From NCBI GenBank assembly GCA_041484525.1, contig JBGPHT010000044.1, positions 1-49,743 on the forward strand: a stretch of DNA of 49,743 nucleotides, read 5' to 3'. Origin of the DNA: JBGPHT01 sp041484525 (lineage in GTDB: Bacteria; Acidobacteriota; Terriglobia; Bryobacterales; Bryobacteraceae). The first letter of the stretch is position 1, and the number at the start of each line of letters is the position of its first letter. A program made the position numbers and the translations under genes. Positions 28,582 to 37,586 of the stretch are shown here, piece by piece. The notes beneath the pieces were generated by a model. The model saw only the letters and a list, made by a program, of their open reading frames with translations, did no database searches and had not been told where the DNA came from.

Positions 28582-29766
28582 CTATGCCCGCGTGAGGAAG
28601 ATGGGAAGACCCAGCTTGTGGTCGTAGAAGGGCCGGTAGCGGTCGGTGTTGTACATGGTTTCCACTTCGACGTGCCGCGGTCCGAGCTTGGGGTCGGGGA
28701 TCGCCGCCATGGTGAAGCAGCCGTTGCTGATGGCCGTCATCAGACCGTGTTTGCCTGCCTCGATCGCGTCCATGGCCATGCCGGCGAAAGTGGCGGCGAC
28801 CATGCGATCCACGAAATCGGGGCTGCCGGAGCGCAGGTCGTATGTCAGGTCGCTGACGATGGTCTCGTCGCCGGTGGCCTTCCGGATCTCGGTCGAGAGA
28901 TCCTCGGCCACGCTCATCTTTTTCCGGTGGCCGAAAGCATCCGGCTCGCCGTACTCCTTCACGGCATACCCCTCCCACTCCGCGCCCTCCGAGAGGATGC
29001 AGAGTGAATAATTGCTGGGATTGTTGCGTTTGTCGTTCTCCAGGAGGTCGATCAGCTTGGGCAGGTTCACGCGATATTCCGGAATGCAGCAGCGTATCGA
29101 AGTGACGTACGCCGTGTAGAGCGCGGTGTAGCCGGCATCGCGCCCGAAGACGCGGAACAGGCCGACGCGCTCGTGGGAGCCGACCGTGGTACGCTGCCGC
29201 TCGATGGCGTCCATGGCGCGGGTGATGGCGGTGGAAAAGCCGATGCAGTACTCGGTATTTCGCACGTCGTTATCCATGGTCTTGGGCACCGCCATGACGC
29301 GCATGCCCTGGCGATCGAGCTCGGCCGCATAGCTCAAGGTGTCGTCGCCGCCGATGGCGATCAGGTAATCCAGGTCGAGTGTCTCGATGTTTTTCTTGAC
29401 TGCGCTGGTGACGTCGTAGACGGTGGTGGTCTCACCCTTCTTGGTCGACTGCCTGGTGGGGAACGTCTGTCCCTCGAGCACCGGCGGCAGCTTCTTCATC
29501 TTCGAGGGGTTGGTCCGCGAACTGTGCAGGTAGGTGCCGCCCGTGCGGTCGATGGTGCGCGTGTTCTCGCGATTCAGCAGCAGCACATAACGGGCGCGGC
29601 TGGCCGGGTCCTGCAGATTGACGTGGGTCAGGCCTTCCCAGCCGCGGCGAATGCCGATCACCTCGCAGCCGATTTCGCTGCCGCGGTAGACGACGGTCTT
29701 GATGACGGAATTGAGGCCGGGAACATCGCCGCCGCCGGTGAGGATGCCGATACGCTTCGGGACCAT
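28582..29766 (-). CDS. Phosphofructokinase with pyrophosphate-type motifs
   Basis: A 394-residue PfkA-superfamily enzyme that phosphorylates fructose 6-phosphate in glycolysis. The N-terminal nucleotide loop is GGGDVPGLN (11-19). The phosphoryl-donor motif reads GGDD (139-142), and the catalytic loop is PKTMDND (161-167). Asp in GGDD and Lys in PKT are the residues that mark pyrophosphate-dependent enzymes; ATP enzymes have GGDG and PGT. PPi use is therefore inferred. AAGGAG (29772-29777) is a strong ribosome binding site. It leads a two-gene operon with the methyltransferase. Confidence 0.88.
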   Translation of the reverse strand: MVPKRIGILTGGGDVPGLNSVIKTVVYRGSEIGCEVIGIRRGWEGLTHVNLQDPASRARYVLLLNRENTRTIDRTGGTYLHSSRTNPSKMKKLPPVLEGQTFPTRQSTKKGETTTVYDVTSAVKKNIETLDLDYLIAIGGDDTLSYAAELDRQGMRVMAVPKTMDNDVRNTEYCIGFSTAITRAMDAIERQRTTVGSHERVGLFRVFGRDAGYTALYTAYVTSIRCCIPEYRVNLPKLIDLLENDKRNNPSNYSLCILSEGAEWEGYAVKEYGEPDAFGHRKKMSVAEDLSTEIRKATGDETIVSDLTYDLRSGSPDFVDRMVAATFAGMAMDAIEAGKHGLMTAISNGCFTMAAIPDPKLGPRHVEVETMYNTDRYRPFYDHKLGLPIFLTRA

Positions 29767-30205
29767 TAAGACTCCTTGGAGAATGAATTGGAAACTTTCA
29801 TCATAAAGGATGGCGGGGCGGAATCAGAATGGGAGAGGAACACAGACGTTTAGATCGAGGTGCCCAGATGTTGCTGGACACGATCGGAGCCGAAGCGCTT
29901 ACCGCGCCGGGCTTCGAGGCGGAACTCGTGCGCGAGTTTCTTTCTGGCGAGCGGCACTCGCGAACGTGGCGGCTTCCCTCGACTGAGTCTTGCGAGCGTA
30001 GCGACGCCTGTGGTAATCGCATTCACTACCGGCGGAGTACTCCAGTAAATCGTCACTCGCCAGGGACCTTCAGTCGTGCACGCGTTGCAGTGCCCTCCCG
30101 GCGAACGACGGTGCGGTCCCACGCAGCAACCGCCGCAGAAACGGACGCGTTGCGCACCCAGCCCGAAGCGCGGCGCAATGATTGCGCCTATAATTAAAGC
30201 AGCTA
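29767..30205. other. Gap between divergent pfk and toxin-antitoxin operons
   Basis: About 440 bases that should hold the pfk promoter on the minus strand and the RES/Xre promoter on the plus strand. A plus-strand frame at 29829-30197 is open for 122 codons but loses any protein-like character after about 40 residues, and I do not call it. The middle section has GCGAGCG/GCGACGC-type repeats that look like intergenic palindromic sequence. Confidence 0.4.
30189..30194 (+). promoter_or_regulatory. Consensus -10 box before the RES/Xre operon
   Basis: A perfect TATAAT lies 12 bases before the GTG start at 30206. No -35 match stands out at the usual distance. Transcription would start within a few bases of the start codon, implying a nearly leaderless mRNA. 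The box also contains an in-frame stop, so the antitoxin frame cannot extend upstream. Confidence 0.5.
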
Positions 30206-30469
30206 GTGGCAGAGAAAAAAGTAAAATCGCAGGCAGAGCCCGAAGGTGAGACCCGGCTGGCCTCAAGCGAACGCGAGGTGTGCTTTCAACGGGAGACGTT
30301 GATAAGCCACGCAATTGAAGTCATCGGCGATGAACAAGAGGCTATGCGCTGGCTTGGCACACCAGTGCGCGCTCTCGATTACTCCACACCGATTTCATCT
30401 CTCAACACCGCGGAAGGCCGCGCCAAGGTTTTGGCCGTGCTCGATAAGCTGCAGCATGGCGTTCTGTGA
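30206..30469 (+). CDS. Xre/MbcA/ParS-type antitoxin, DUF2384 only
   Basis: An 87-residue protein whose C-terminal half (about 33-87) is the DUF2384 toxin-binding domain: HAIEVIGDEQEAMRWLGTPV, ALDYSTPISSLNTAEGR, then a helix ending LDKLQHGVL. The usual N-terminal Xre-like helix-turn-helix of these antitoxins is missing; instead there are about 30 charged residues. An in-frame TAA 15 bases upstream of the GTG rules out a longer form. It overlaps the RES toxin gene by 4 bases (GTGA). Neutralisation of the toxin is likely, but autorepression through DNA binding is doubtful. Confidence 0.82.
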   Translation: MAEKKVKSQAEPEGETRLASSEREVCFQRETLISHAIEVIGDEQEAMRWLGTPVRALDYSTPISSLNTAEGRAKVLAVLDKLQHGVL

Positions 30470-30915
30470 CCATTGTTTATCGGCTGCACTCTGGCCGATA
30501 CCCGGCGAACAGCGGCAAGGGCGCAGCAAAACATGGCGGACGCTGGAACCGGCCGGGGACGGAGGCTATCTACACCTCGCAATCCGTTTCGCTGGCGGCG
30601 CTCGAAATCTTAGCCCACTATTCCATCCTGCCTAGAGACTTCGTGCTCACGACAATTCGCATACCGGACCGTATATCGGTCTTCACCCCGCTGATTGGGT
30701 TATTCCCTAAAGATTGGAACCTGCCTGCTCCGAATAACATCATTACTGAGGCCCAGAGGCTAGGCTCCGAATGGCTCAACTATAAGGCCGTTTTGGCGGT
30801 GCCCTCGGCCATCATTCCGCACGAGTTCAATTTCATCCTGAGCCCTGCGCACGCCGATTTCCAGTACATCGAATTCCGGGCCTCGCAGCCGTTCCGATTC
30901 GATCCCCGGCTTTAA
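30466..30915 (+). CDS. RES-domain toxin
   Basis: A 149-residue RES family toxin. The conserved Arg/Glu/Ser pocket is recognisable: VYRLHSGRYPANSGKGA at the start, GGRWNRPGTEAIYTSQSVSL (24-43), then ALEILAH with the conserved Glu48. Characterised members (MbcT, ParT, RES of Photorhabdus) degrade NAD+ or ADP-ribosylate targets and are neutralised by Xre/DUF2384 antitoxins. Here the antitoxin is directly upstream in a GTGA overlap. Length is normal and no lesion is visible, so the pair is probably active. Confidence 0.88.
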   Translation: MTIVYRLHSGRYPANSGKGAAKHGGRWNRPGTEAIYTSQSVSLAALEILAHYSILPRDFVLTTIRIPDRISVFTPLIGLFPKDWNLPAPNNIITEAQRLGSEWLNYKAVLAVPSAIIPHEFNFILSPAHADFQYIEFRASQPFRFDPRL

Positions 30916-31283
30916 GCAAATCTGTTTAGCAGATCTTACGTGCAGGGTCGCGAACGTCATGCCATGCGCGAAACCGCCGGTAGGGCCAGCACCTCTTGAG
31001 CACGTGTGACGATACTGCGCGTGCGGCACAGGGTCTGAGGATTCGTGGGCTTTGTGATCTGACGAAACACCTGCAAGAAGCCCTCGCAGGCCCCCAACGA
31101 GTCAAGCGAAAAGTTGGTGCCGTTGGCTCTCGTAGCCACGGATCTGTTGGGAAGCGTTCCGCCATGTTCGGCGTGTTTTGCAGTGGGCGGGAAGCGTGCC
31201 CCAAGCTACGCCGCCACGAGCGTGCGGTGCGGAGTGGTGGCCCTGATGATGGCGCATCAGCCGGACCTAATCATCCGCCCGCC
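30916..31283. other. Intergenic gap without a supported gene
   Basis: About 370 bases between the convergent RES toxin and flippase genes. A small hairpin, ATCTG/CAGAT (30920-30934), follows the toxin stop. A minus-strand frame of 60 codons (30957-31139) contains a phrase that looks protein-like but has no ribosome binding site or family match. I see nothing else. Confidence 0.4.
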
Positions 31284-32282
31284 CTACTCCGGCGTCCGCG
31301 ACATTCCTCGACGGGCGCGATCGCGTAATTCCGCGATGCCCGAGCCGGTCAGTGCCGTCGCGATCGCCCCGCCTACCAGCAGCGGCAGCGTTAGAGCGAA
31401 AAACATGATGAAGGAAAATGTTTTCGCGTCGCTCTCATTCACTTCGAACAATTTCAAGGCCAGCACACAGGCCAACTGGAACACCCCGAGGTTGCCCGGC
31501 ATATTTGGAATCACCGTTCCAAACCTCACCACCGTCAGGACGCCGCCCGCCGCCCAGATCGAGAGGTCGAGGCCGTAGGCCTTCATCACGGCGTACATCG
31601 TGACCATCTGCAGCACCAGGTAGAGCAGGCTGATGAGCGCGGTGAGCCCCATGGTGCGCGGGTTTCCCATCAGGTGCAGGCCCTCGACGACGTGGCGCAG
31701 CGTCGCGGTCCACCGGCTCTCCCCGATCACGGCGTGCGCCTCGTGCTTGCGGCGCACGATGAAGAGCAGCGCCACGGCGCCGAGCAGCAGCAGCACGCCC
31801 AGAAGTTGCACCAGGATGGCCAGGTCCTTCGGAATCCCTTTCACGAAGCTGGCGGTGATCAGAAAGGCGGCCACCATCCAAAAGCCGTCGATCAGGCGTT
31901 CCACGGCCGCCGAGGCGAACCCGAGCGAGAGACGCAGGTTGTTCCAATGACACAGCAGATAGACGCGGATGATCTCGCCGGTGCGCAGCGGCAGCACTTC
32001 ATTGGCGAAGAGCCCGATGTAGATGGCCTGCGCGGTGCGCCAGAGACCCAGCCGGATCACGGGGCTGAGCAGCGTATTCCAGCGCCACGCGTGCACCACG
32101 TACACGGCGAGATCGGAAGCCACCGCCAGTACCAGCCATTTGTAATCCAACTGGCGGATGGACGGAATCAACTCTTCCCGGATCTTGTAGCCGCGCAGCA
32201 CCCAGACGAGGCACGCCACCGAAAGGCAATATCCGAGCACCTGGGGAAGCCAGGCGGGAAACTTGCGGCGTGGGGCACCCAT
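31284..32282 (-). CDS. Lysylphosphatidylglycerol synthase-type transmembrane (flippase-like) protein
   Basis: A 332-residue integral membrane protein with about eight helices, matching the LPG_synthase_TM/UPF0104 family (the membrane half of MprF). Typical motifs are HAWRWNTLLSP (64-74), LFANEVLPLRTGEIIRVYLL (92-111) and VIPNMPGNLGVFQ near residue 270. It lacks the C-terminal aminoacyl-transferase domain, so it is a stand-alone member, thought to translocate lipids or lipid-linked sugars. It is divergent from the fatty-acid oxidation operon. Substrate unknown. Confidence 0.85.
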   Translation of the reverse strand: MGAPRRKFPAWLPQVLGYCLSVACLVWVLRGYKIREELIPSIRQLDYKWLVLAVASDLAVYVVHAWRWNTLLSPVIRLGLWRTAQAIYIGLFANEVLPLRTGEIIRVYLLCHWNNLRLSLGFASAAVERLIDGFWMVAAFLITASFVKGIPKDLAILVQLLGVLLLLGAVALLFIVRRKHEAHAVIGESRWTATLRHVVEGLHLMGNPRTMGLTALISLLYLVLQMVTMYAVMKAYGLDLSIWAAGGVLTVVRFGTVIPNMPGNLGVFQLACVLALKLFEVNESDAKTFSFIMFFALTLPLLVGGAIATALTGSGIAELRDRARRGMSRTPE

Positions 32283-32394
32283 AGTCTAGAAGAACCGATC
32301 GGTGGTTTCGCGGCGGGCGGTCACATCCCATGATAACGTGGCGTGCCGCCGCCATCGGTGTTTGGCCCGGGCACCTGCGTTACCCTAGCTACTG

Positions 32395-34728
32395 ATGAAG
32401 CCACTTCGCCGGGTTGCCGTTCTCGGAGCAGGGACCATGGGGTCGCGCATTGCCGCCCACTTCGCCAACGCCGGATTTCCGGTGGACCTGCTGGATATTG
32501 TTCTGCCCGGCGGGCCCACCCGCAACGCCGCCGCGCTCGCGGGCCTCGAATCCGCCGCCAAGCAGAAACCCGCCGCCTTCTTCACCGACGCGGCCCGCAG
32601 CCTGATCGCGGCCGGCAATTTTGCCGACCACCTGCAGCGCGTGCGTGAGTGCGACTGGATCATCGAAGCGGTTTCGGAAAACCTCGCCATCAAGCGCACG
32701 CTGCTGGATCGTGTGGCCGCGATCTGCGCGCCCGGCACCATTGTCTCGACCAATACCAGCGGAATTCCGCTGGCCGGCATCGTGGAAGGCTTCCCCGCGG
32801 AATTCCGGCGCAATTTCCTGGGCACGCACTTCTTCAATCCGCCGCGCTACCTGCACCTGGTCGAGGTCATCCGCGGTCCGGAGACCGCGCCCGATGTGCT
32901 GGCGTGGGTCACCGCCTTCTGCGACCTGCACCTGGGCAAGGGCGTGGTGCCGTGCAAGGACACGCCCAACTTCATCGCCAACCGCATCGGCTGCTTTTTC
33001 GGCGCTACCGTCAGCCGGCTGGCGGTCGAGGGCGACTACACGGTGGAAGAGGTGGACGCTATCACCGGCTCGCTGATCGGCCTGCCGCGGAGCGCGAGTT
33101 ATCGCTTGATCGACATCATCGGGCTGGACGTTTGGGCGCACGTGCTGCGCAACCTGTATGAGCTGGTGCCGCACGATCCGGCGCGCGACCGCTATCTGGT
33201 CCCGGATTACATGGATCGCATGATCGAGCGCGGCTGGCTGGGGGAGAAGCGCGGACAGGGTTTCTACAAGCGCGTCGGCAAGGGCGCGGAGAAAGAGATC
33301 TGGGCCATCGACCGCAAGACCCTGGAATACCATCCGGCGCAGAAGGTGAAGTTCCCCGCGGCCGAAGCCGTGAAGCCGATCGAGGACCTGCCGCAGCGCC
33401 TGCGCGCGCTGGTGGCGGGCGACGATCGCGTGGGCCGCTTCCTCTGGCCGCTCTTCCGCGACTTCTGCCTCTACTCGGCGCAGATGGTGCCGGAGATCTC
33501 GGACCGCATCGTCGAGATCGACCGCGCTATCCGCTGGGGCTTCGCCTTCACCCTGGGACCGTTCGAGACCTGGGACGCGCTGGGCTTCGTCGAGACCGCC
33601 GCGCGCATGCGGAAAGATGGCTGCGCGCTGCCCGGGAACGTGGAGCGTATGCTCTACTCGGGCGCCCTCTCGTTCTACCAGACCGCCGACTCGAAGGGCA
33701 CGCCCGGCACGCGCTACTTCGACCTCGGCGCGGCTGTCTACGAAGACCTGGAGCACCGTCCCGGCGTGCTGGTGCTGCGCGACCTGAAACGCGCGCGGGG
33801 TGTGGTGAAGAAGAACGCGGGGGCATCGCTGGTGGATCTCGGCGACGGCGTCCTGTGCCTGGAATTTCACAGCAAGATGAATGCGCTGGGCGGCGACACG
33901 GTGGAGATGATGCTCGCCGCGATTGAGGAGACCGGCCGCAATTTCGAGGCGATGGTGATCGCCAACCAGGGCGAGCATTTCTGCGTGGGAGCCAACCTGA
34001 TGATGGTGCTGCTGGCGGCCCAGGACGGCGAGTGGGACCAGCTCCAGTCCGACGTCAGCCGCGCTCAACAAGCCATGATGGCGGTCAAGTACGCGCCCAA
34101 GCCGGTAGTGTCCGCGCCGTTCGGCATGACGCTCGGCGGCGGCTGCGAAGTGGCGCTGCACGCGGCGCGCGCGCAGGCTTCGGCCGAAACCTACATGGGC
34201 CTGGTGGAAGTCGGGGTGGGATTGATCCCCGGGGCGGGCGGCTGTAAGGAGATGCTGCTGCGCCTCGGCAGCGCCAAGCAGGCCTTCGAGCTGATCGGCT
34301 ACGCCAAGGTTTCGACGAGCGGCGCGCACGCGCGTGACCTGGGGCTGCTGCGCCCGCAGGATGCCATTTCGATGAATCCCGAACGCCTGGTGGCCGACGC
34401 TAAGGCTGCCGCGCTCGCTTTGGTCGGGACCTATGCGCCGGGTGCTCCGCGGCAGGACATCGCTGTCGAAGGCGACCCTGGGTACGCGCTGCTGAAGATG
34501 GGAATTTACATGGCCCACGAGGGCGGCTACATCAGCGATTACGATACGACGATCGGCGAAAAGCTGGCGTACGTTTTGAGTGGAGGCCGGCTGACCGGCG
34601 TACAAACGGTGTCCGAACAATATCTGCTGGACTTGGAGCGCGAAGCGTTTTTGAGCCTGTGCGGGCAGCCGAAGACTCAGGAAAGAATGCAGTATATGCT
34701 CAAGAACGGCAAGGCGTTGAGAAACTGA
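32395..34728 (+). CDS. fadN: 3-hydroxyacyl-CoA dehydrogenase/enoyl-CoA hydratase (FadN-like)
   Basis: A 777-residue bifunctional beta-oxidation enzyme. The N-terminal dehydrogenase has the NAD fold VAVLGAGTMGSRIA (residues 8-21) and the 3HCDH signature HFFNPPRYLHLVEVI (142-156). The C-terminal crotonase domain (about 480-770) carries GGGCEVALHAARAQAS and GVGLIPGAGGCKEML. This order, dehydrogenase first and hydratase last, is that of Bacillus FadN rather than E. coli FadB. It hydrates enoyl-CoA and oxidises 3-hydroxyacyl-CoA. Its stop is followed after 12 bp by the thiolase gene and then an acyl-CoA dehydrogenase, completing the cycle. Confidence 0.93.
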   Translation: MKPLRRVAVLGAGTMGSRIAAHFANAGFPVDLLDIVLPGGPTRNAAALAGLESAAKQKPAAFFTDAARSLIAAGNFADHLQRVRECDWIIEAVSENLAIKRTLLDRVAAICAPGTIVSTNTSGIPLAGIVEGFPAEFRRNFLGTHFFNPPRYLHLVEVIRGPETAPDVLAWVTAFCDLHLGKGVVPCKDTPNFIANRIGCFFGATVSRLAVEGDYTVEEVDAITGSLIGLPRSASYRLIDIIGLDVWAHVLRNLYELVPHDPARDRYLVPDYMDRMIERGWLGEKRGQGFYKRVGKGAEKEIWAIDRKTLEYHPAQKVKFPAAEAVKPIEDLPQRLRALVAGDDRVGRFLWPLFRDFCLYSAQMVPEISDRIVEIDRAIRWGFAFTLGPFETWDALGFVETAARMRKDGCALPGNVERMLYSGALSFYQTADSKGTPGTRYFDLGAAVYEDLEHRPGVLVLRDLKRARGVVKKNAGASLVDLGDGVLCLEFHSKMNALGGDTVEMMLAAIEETGRNFEAMVIANQGEHFCVGANLMMVLLAAQDGEWDQLQSDVSRAQQAMMAVKYAPKPVVSAPFGMTLGGGCEVALHAARAQASAETYMGLVEVGVGLIPGAGGCKEMLLRLGSAKQAFELIGYAKVSTSGAHARDLGLLRPQDAISMNPERLVADAKAAALALVGTYAPGAPRQDIAVEGDPGYALLKMGIYMAHEGGYISDYDTTIGEKLAYVLSGGRLTGVQTVSEQYLLDLEREAFLSLCGQPKTQERMQYMLKNGKALRN

Positions 34729-34740
34729 GGAGCGAACGAA

Positions 34741-35904
34741 GTGAACGACCCCGTCATCATCGATTGTTTGCGGACGCCTGTCGGTAAAGCACCGCGAGGG
34801 ACGCTGCGCAATACGCGGCCGGACGACCTGGGCGCTACCGTGATCCGGGCGCTGATCGCCCGCTACCCGGAGGCCGCGGAGTTTGTGGAGGACGTCATCA
34901 TCGGCTGCGCCATGCCCGAAGGCGAGTCAGGCAACAACATGGCGCGCCAGTGCGGGCTGCGCGCCGGACTGCCGGACTCGGTCACCGGCATGACCATCAA
35001 CCGCTTCTGCAGCTCCGGCCTGCAGGCCATCGCGCTGGCCAACGATCGCATCCGCGGGGGCGGCGCGTACGCCATGATCGCGGGCGGCGCGGAATCCATG
35101 AGCCTGATCCCGCGCGGCGGTCTCAAACCCGCGCCCAATCCCTGGTTCGTCGACCACTGGCCCGAGGTCTACATGAACATGGGGCTGACCGCCGAGCGCC
35201 TCACGAAGAAGTACGGGATCTCGCGCGAGGAGTCCGATGCCTTCGCGCTGCGCAGCCACCAGAACGCGACGCGCGCTCAAGAAAAGGGCTGGTTCGACAG
35301 CGAGCTGGTGCCCGTGGAAGTAGAGACCACCACGCCCGAGGGCACGCAGAAAAGCGCGTTCACCAAGGACGAAGGGCCGCGTGCCGACACCAGCCTCGAA
35401 GCGCTGGCCAAGCTGCGGCCGGTGTTTCATGCGCAGGGGACGGTGACCGCCGGGAATTCGTCGCAGACCAGCGATGGCGCCGCGGCCGCGCTGCTGATGT
35501 CGGAATCGAAGGCGCGCGAGTTGGGCCTGAAACCCAAGGCGCGGCTGCTCAGTTTTGCGACCGGCGGGGTGCCGCCCGAGATCATGGGAATCGGACCCGT
35601 GGTGGCCATTCCCAAAGCGCTTGCCATGGCGGGGGTGAAGCTCGAGCAGATCGGCGTCATCGAGTTGAACGAAGCGTTCGCGGTGCAGGCGCTGGCGGTG
35701 ATGCGGCAGGTTGGGCTGGATCCCGAAAAGGTCAACGTGAACGGCGGCGCGCTGGCGCTCGGCCATCCTCTGGGATGCACCGGGGCCAAGCTGACCGCCA
35801 CGATTCTGCGCGAAATGGAGCGGCGCGGCGCGCGCTACGGCATGGTCACGATGTGCGTGGGCGGCGGCCAGGGAGCCGCGGGAGTTTTCGAATGGCTGCA
35901 ATAA
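34741..35904 (+). CDS. fadA: Acetyl-CoA acyltransferase (thiolase, FadA-like)
   Basis: A 387-residue thiolase that cleaves 3-ketoacyl-CoA with CoA. The nucleophile is Cys90 in INRFCSSGLQ. The remaining signatures are LNEAFAVQALA (near 305), GGALALGHPLGCTGAK with the catalytic His (near 343), and CVGGGQG with the second Cys near the C-terminus. It starts with GTG behind GAGGAG (34727-34732), which overlaps the fadN stop codon, so translation is coupled. Its 3-prime end overlaps the acyl-CoA dehydrogenase gene by 13 bp. Confidence 0.94.
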   Translation: MNDPVIIDCLRTPVGKAPRGTLRNTRPDDLGATVIRALIARYPEAAEFVEDVIIGCAMPEGESGNNMARQCGLRAGLPDSVTGMTINRFCSSGLQAIALANDRIRGGGAYAMIAGGAESMSLIPRGGLKPAPNPWFVDHWPEVYMNMGLTAERLTKKYGISREESDAFALRSHQNATRAQEKGWFDSELVPVEVETTTPEGTQKSAFTKDEGPRADTSLEALAKLRPVFHAQGTVTAGNSSQTSDGAAAALLMSESKARELGLKPKARLLSFATGGVPPEIMGIGPVVAIPKALAMAGVKLEQIGVIELNEAFAVQALAVMRQVGLDPEKVNVNGGALALGHPLGCTGAKLTATILREMERRGARYGMVTMCVGGGQGAAGVFEWLQ

Positions 35905-37580
35905 AAGGCGGGTCCTTTCTGATCGAGGAACGAGCGCCGGGCGAGATTTTCACGCCCGAAGATCTCACCGAAGAGCACCGCGCCATCGCCCGCACCGCCG
36001 ACGAATTCTGGACCAAGGAAGTCGAGCCGAACCTCGAGGCGATCCAGCACCACGAGCCGGGCGTTGCGGTCCGCGTGCTGCGCAAGTCGGCCGAGTTGGG
36101 GCTCACCGCTATCACGGTGCCGGAGGCTTACGGCGGCATGGAGCTGGATATCGCCTCCGCCATGGTGGTCGCGGAGCACCTGGCGCGCGATGGTTCCTAT
36201 GCCGGCTGGCACGGCGCACACTCGGGCATCGGCACGCTGCCCCTGGTCTTCTTCGGCACGGAGGAGCAGAAGCGCAAGTACCTGCCCAAACTCGCCAGCG
36301 TAGAAATGCTCGCGGCGTATGCGCTGACCGAGCCTCACGCCGGCTCGGACGCACTGGCCGCGCGCACCCGCGCCGATCTTTCGCCGGATGGCAGCCACTA
36401 CATCCTGAACGGCCAGAAGGCGTGGATCACGAACGGCGGCGCGGCCGATCTCTTCACCGTGTTCGCCAAGATCGGGGGCGAGCAGTTCACCGCGTTCCTG
36501 GTGGAGCGGGCGTTCGGCGGCGTCACGAGCGGCGCCGAAGAAAAGAAGATGGGGATCAAGGGCAGCTCGACCACCGCCGTCTACTTCGACAACGTGCCGG
36601 TGCCGGTCGGGAACGTGCTCGGCGAAATCGGCCGCGGCCACATCATCGCGTTCAACATTCTGAATATCGGCCGCCTGAAGCTCGGTCCGTTCGCGCTCGG
36701 CGCCGCCAAGAAGGTGCTGGCGGCCAGCCTGCGCTATGCCAAGGAGCGTAAGGCGTTCGGCAGCTCCATCGCGGAGTTCGGCGCCATCCAGCACAAGCTG
36801 GCGGAGATGGCGATTCGCATTTACGGAGCTGAATCGCTGATTTGGCGAACAGTGGGGCTGATCGCACCGGAGGAATCGCTGAAGACCATCGAGGAATTTG
36901 CCGTCGAGTGCTCGATCGTGAAAGTGCATGCGTCCGAGATGCTGGATTTCGTAGTGGACGAGGGCGTGCAAATCCACGGCGGCTACGGCTACCACCAGGA
37001 CTACGCGGTGGAGCGCGCTTACCGCGATTCGCGCATCAACCGCATCTTCGAAGGCACCAACGAGATCAACCGACTCCTGATCGCCGGCATGCTGTTGAAG
37101 CGCGCCGCGCGCGGCCAGCTCGGACTGGTGCAGGCGGCGCAGAAACTGGCGGGCGAGATCCTCAGCCCGCAGCCGGACACTGGCGATGAGGAGAGCCGGC
37201 TCGTCCGCAACGCGCGCAAGATCACGCTGTTGTGTATGGGCGCCGCGTATCAGCGGTACCTGATGGATTTGGAGAAGCAGCAGGAAGTCCTGATGGGCCT
37301 GGCCGACCTGACGATGGAAGTGTACTCGATGGAGTCGGCGCTGCTGCGCGCATGCAAGACCGGCGGCGCGCGCGACCTCTGTGCCGTGCTGCTGCGCGAT
37401 TCGATGGCGCGCGTGGAAATTATCGCCCGGACGGTGCTGGCCGCGTGTTCCGAAGGCGACGCGCTGCGCACCAACATGGCGGTGTTGCGCCGGTTTGCCA
37501 AGTACGAGCCGGTGGACGCGATCGGACTGCGCCGCGGAATTGCGCAGCGCCTGCTGGCGGCCGAACGCTATGTAATTTGA
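35892..37580 (+). CDS. fadE: Acyl-CoA dehydrogenase (FadE-like, long form)
   Basis: A 562-residue flavoprotein that catalyses the first oxidation step of beta-oxidation. The core (about 25-420) has YALTEPHAGSDA (near 141-152), WITNGG, and the C-terminal signature QIHGGYGYHQDYAVER with RIFEGTNEINR carrying the Glu region of the active site. About 130 extra residues at the C-terminus are helical, as in Bacillus FadE and other long members. ATG at 35892 lies inside the last codons of the thiolase gene. With fadN and fadA it makes a compact fadNAE-like operon. No acyl-CoA synthetase or ETF genes are in the window. Confidence 0.93.
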   Translation: MAAIKGGSFLIEERAPGEIFTPEDLTEEHRAIARTADEFWTKEVEPNLEAIQHHEPGVAVRVLRKSAELGLTAITVPEAYGGMELDIASAMVVAEHLARDGSYAGWHGAHSGIGTLPLVFFGTEEQKRKYLPKLASVEMLAAYALTEPHAGSDALAARTRADLSPDGSHYILNGQKAWITNGGAADLFTVFAKIGGEQFTAFLVERAFGGVTSGAEEKKMGIKGSSTTAVYFDNVPVPVGNVLGEIGRGHIIAFNILNIGRLKLGPFALGAAKKVLAASLRYAKERKAFGSSIAEFGAIQHKLAEMAIRIYGAESLIWRTVGLIAPEESLKTIEEFAVECSIVKVHASEMLDFVVDEGVQIHGGYGYHQDYAVERAYRDSRINRIFEGTNEINRLLIAGMLLKRAARGQLGLVQAAQKLAGEILSPQPDTGDEESRLVRNARKITLLCMGAAYQRYLMDLEKQQEVLMGLADLTMEVYSMESALLRACKTGGARDLCAVLLRDSMARVEIIARTVLAACSEGDALRTNMAVLRRFAKYEPVDAIGLRRGIAQRLLAAERYVI

Positions 37581-37586
37581 GAGCGG

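Noticed and set aside
29829..30197. A 122-codon plus-strand frame between pfk and the antitoxin
   Set aside because: No ribosome binding site or family match, and the second half has the composition of intergenic palindromic sequence.
30957..31139. A 60-codon minus-strand frame in the gap after the RES toxin
   Set aside because: Protein-like in part, but too short, with no ribosome binding site and no recognisable family.
32389..34620. A 743-codon minus-strand open frame
   Set aside because: Antisense shadow of the fadN gene.
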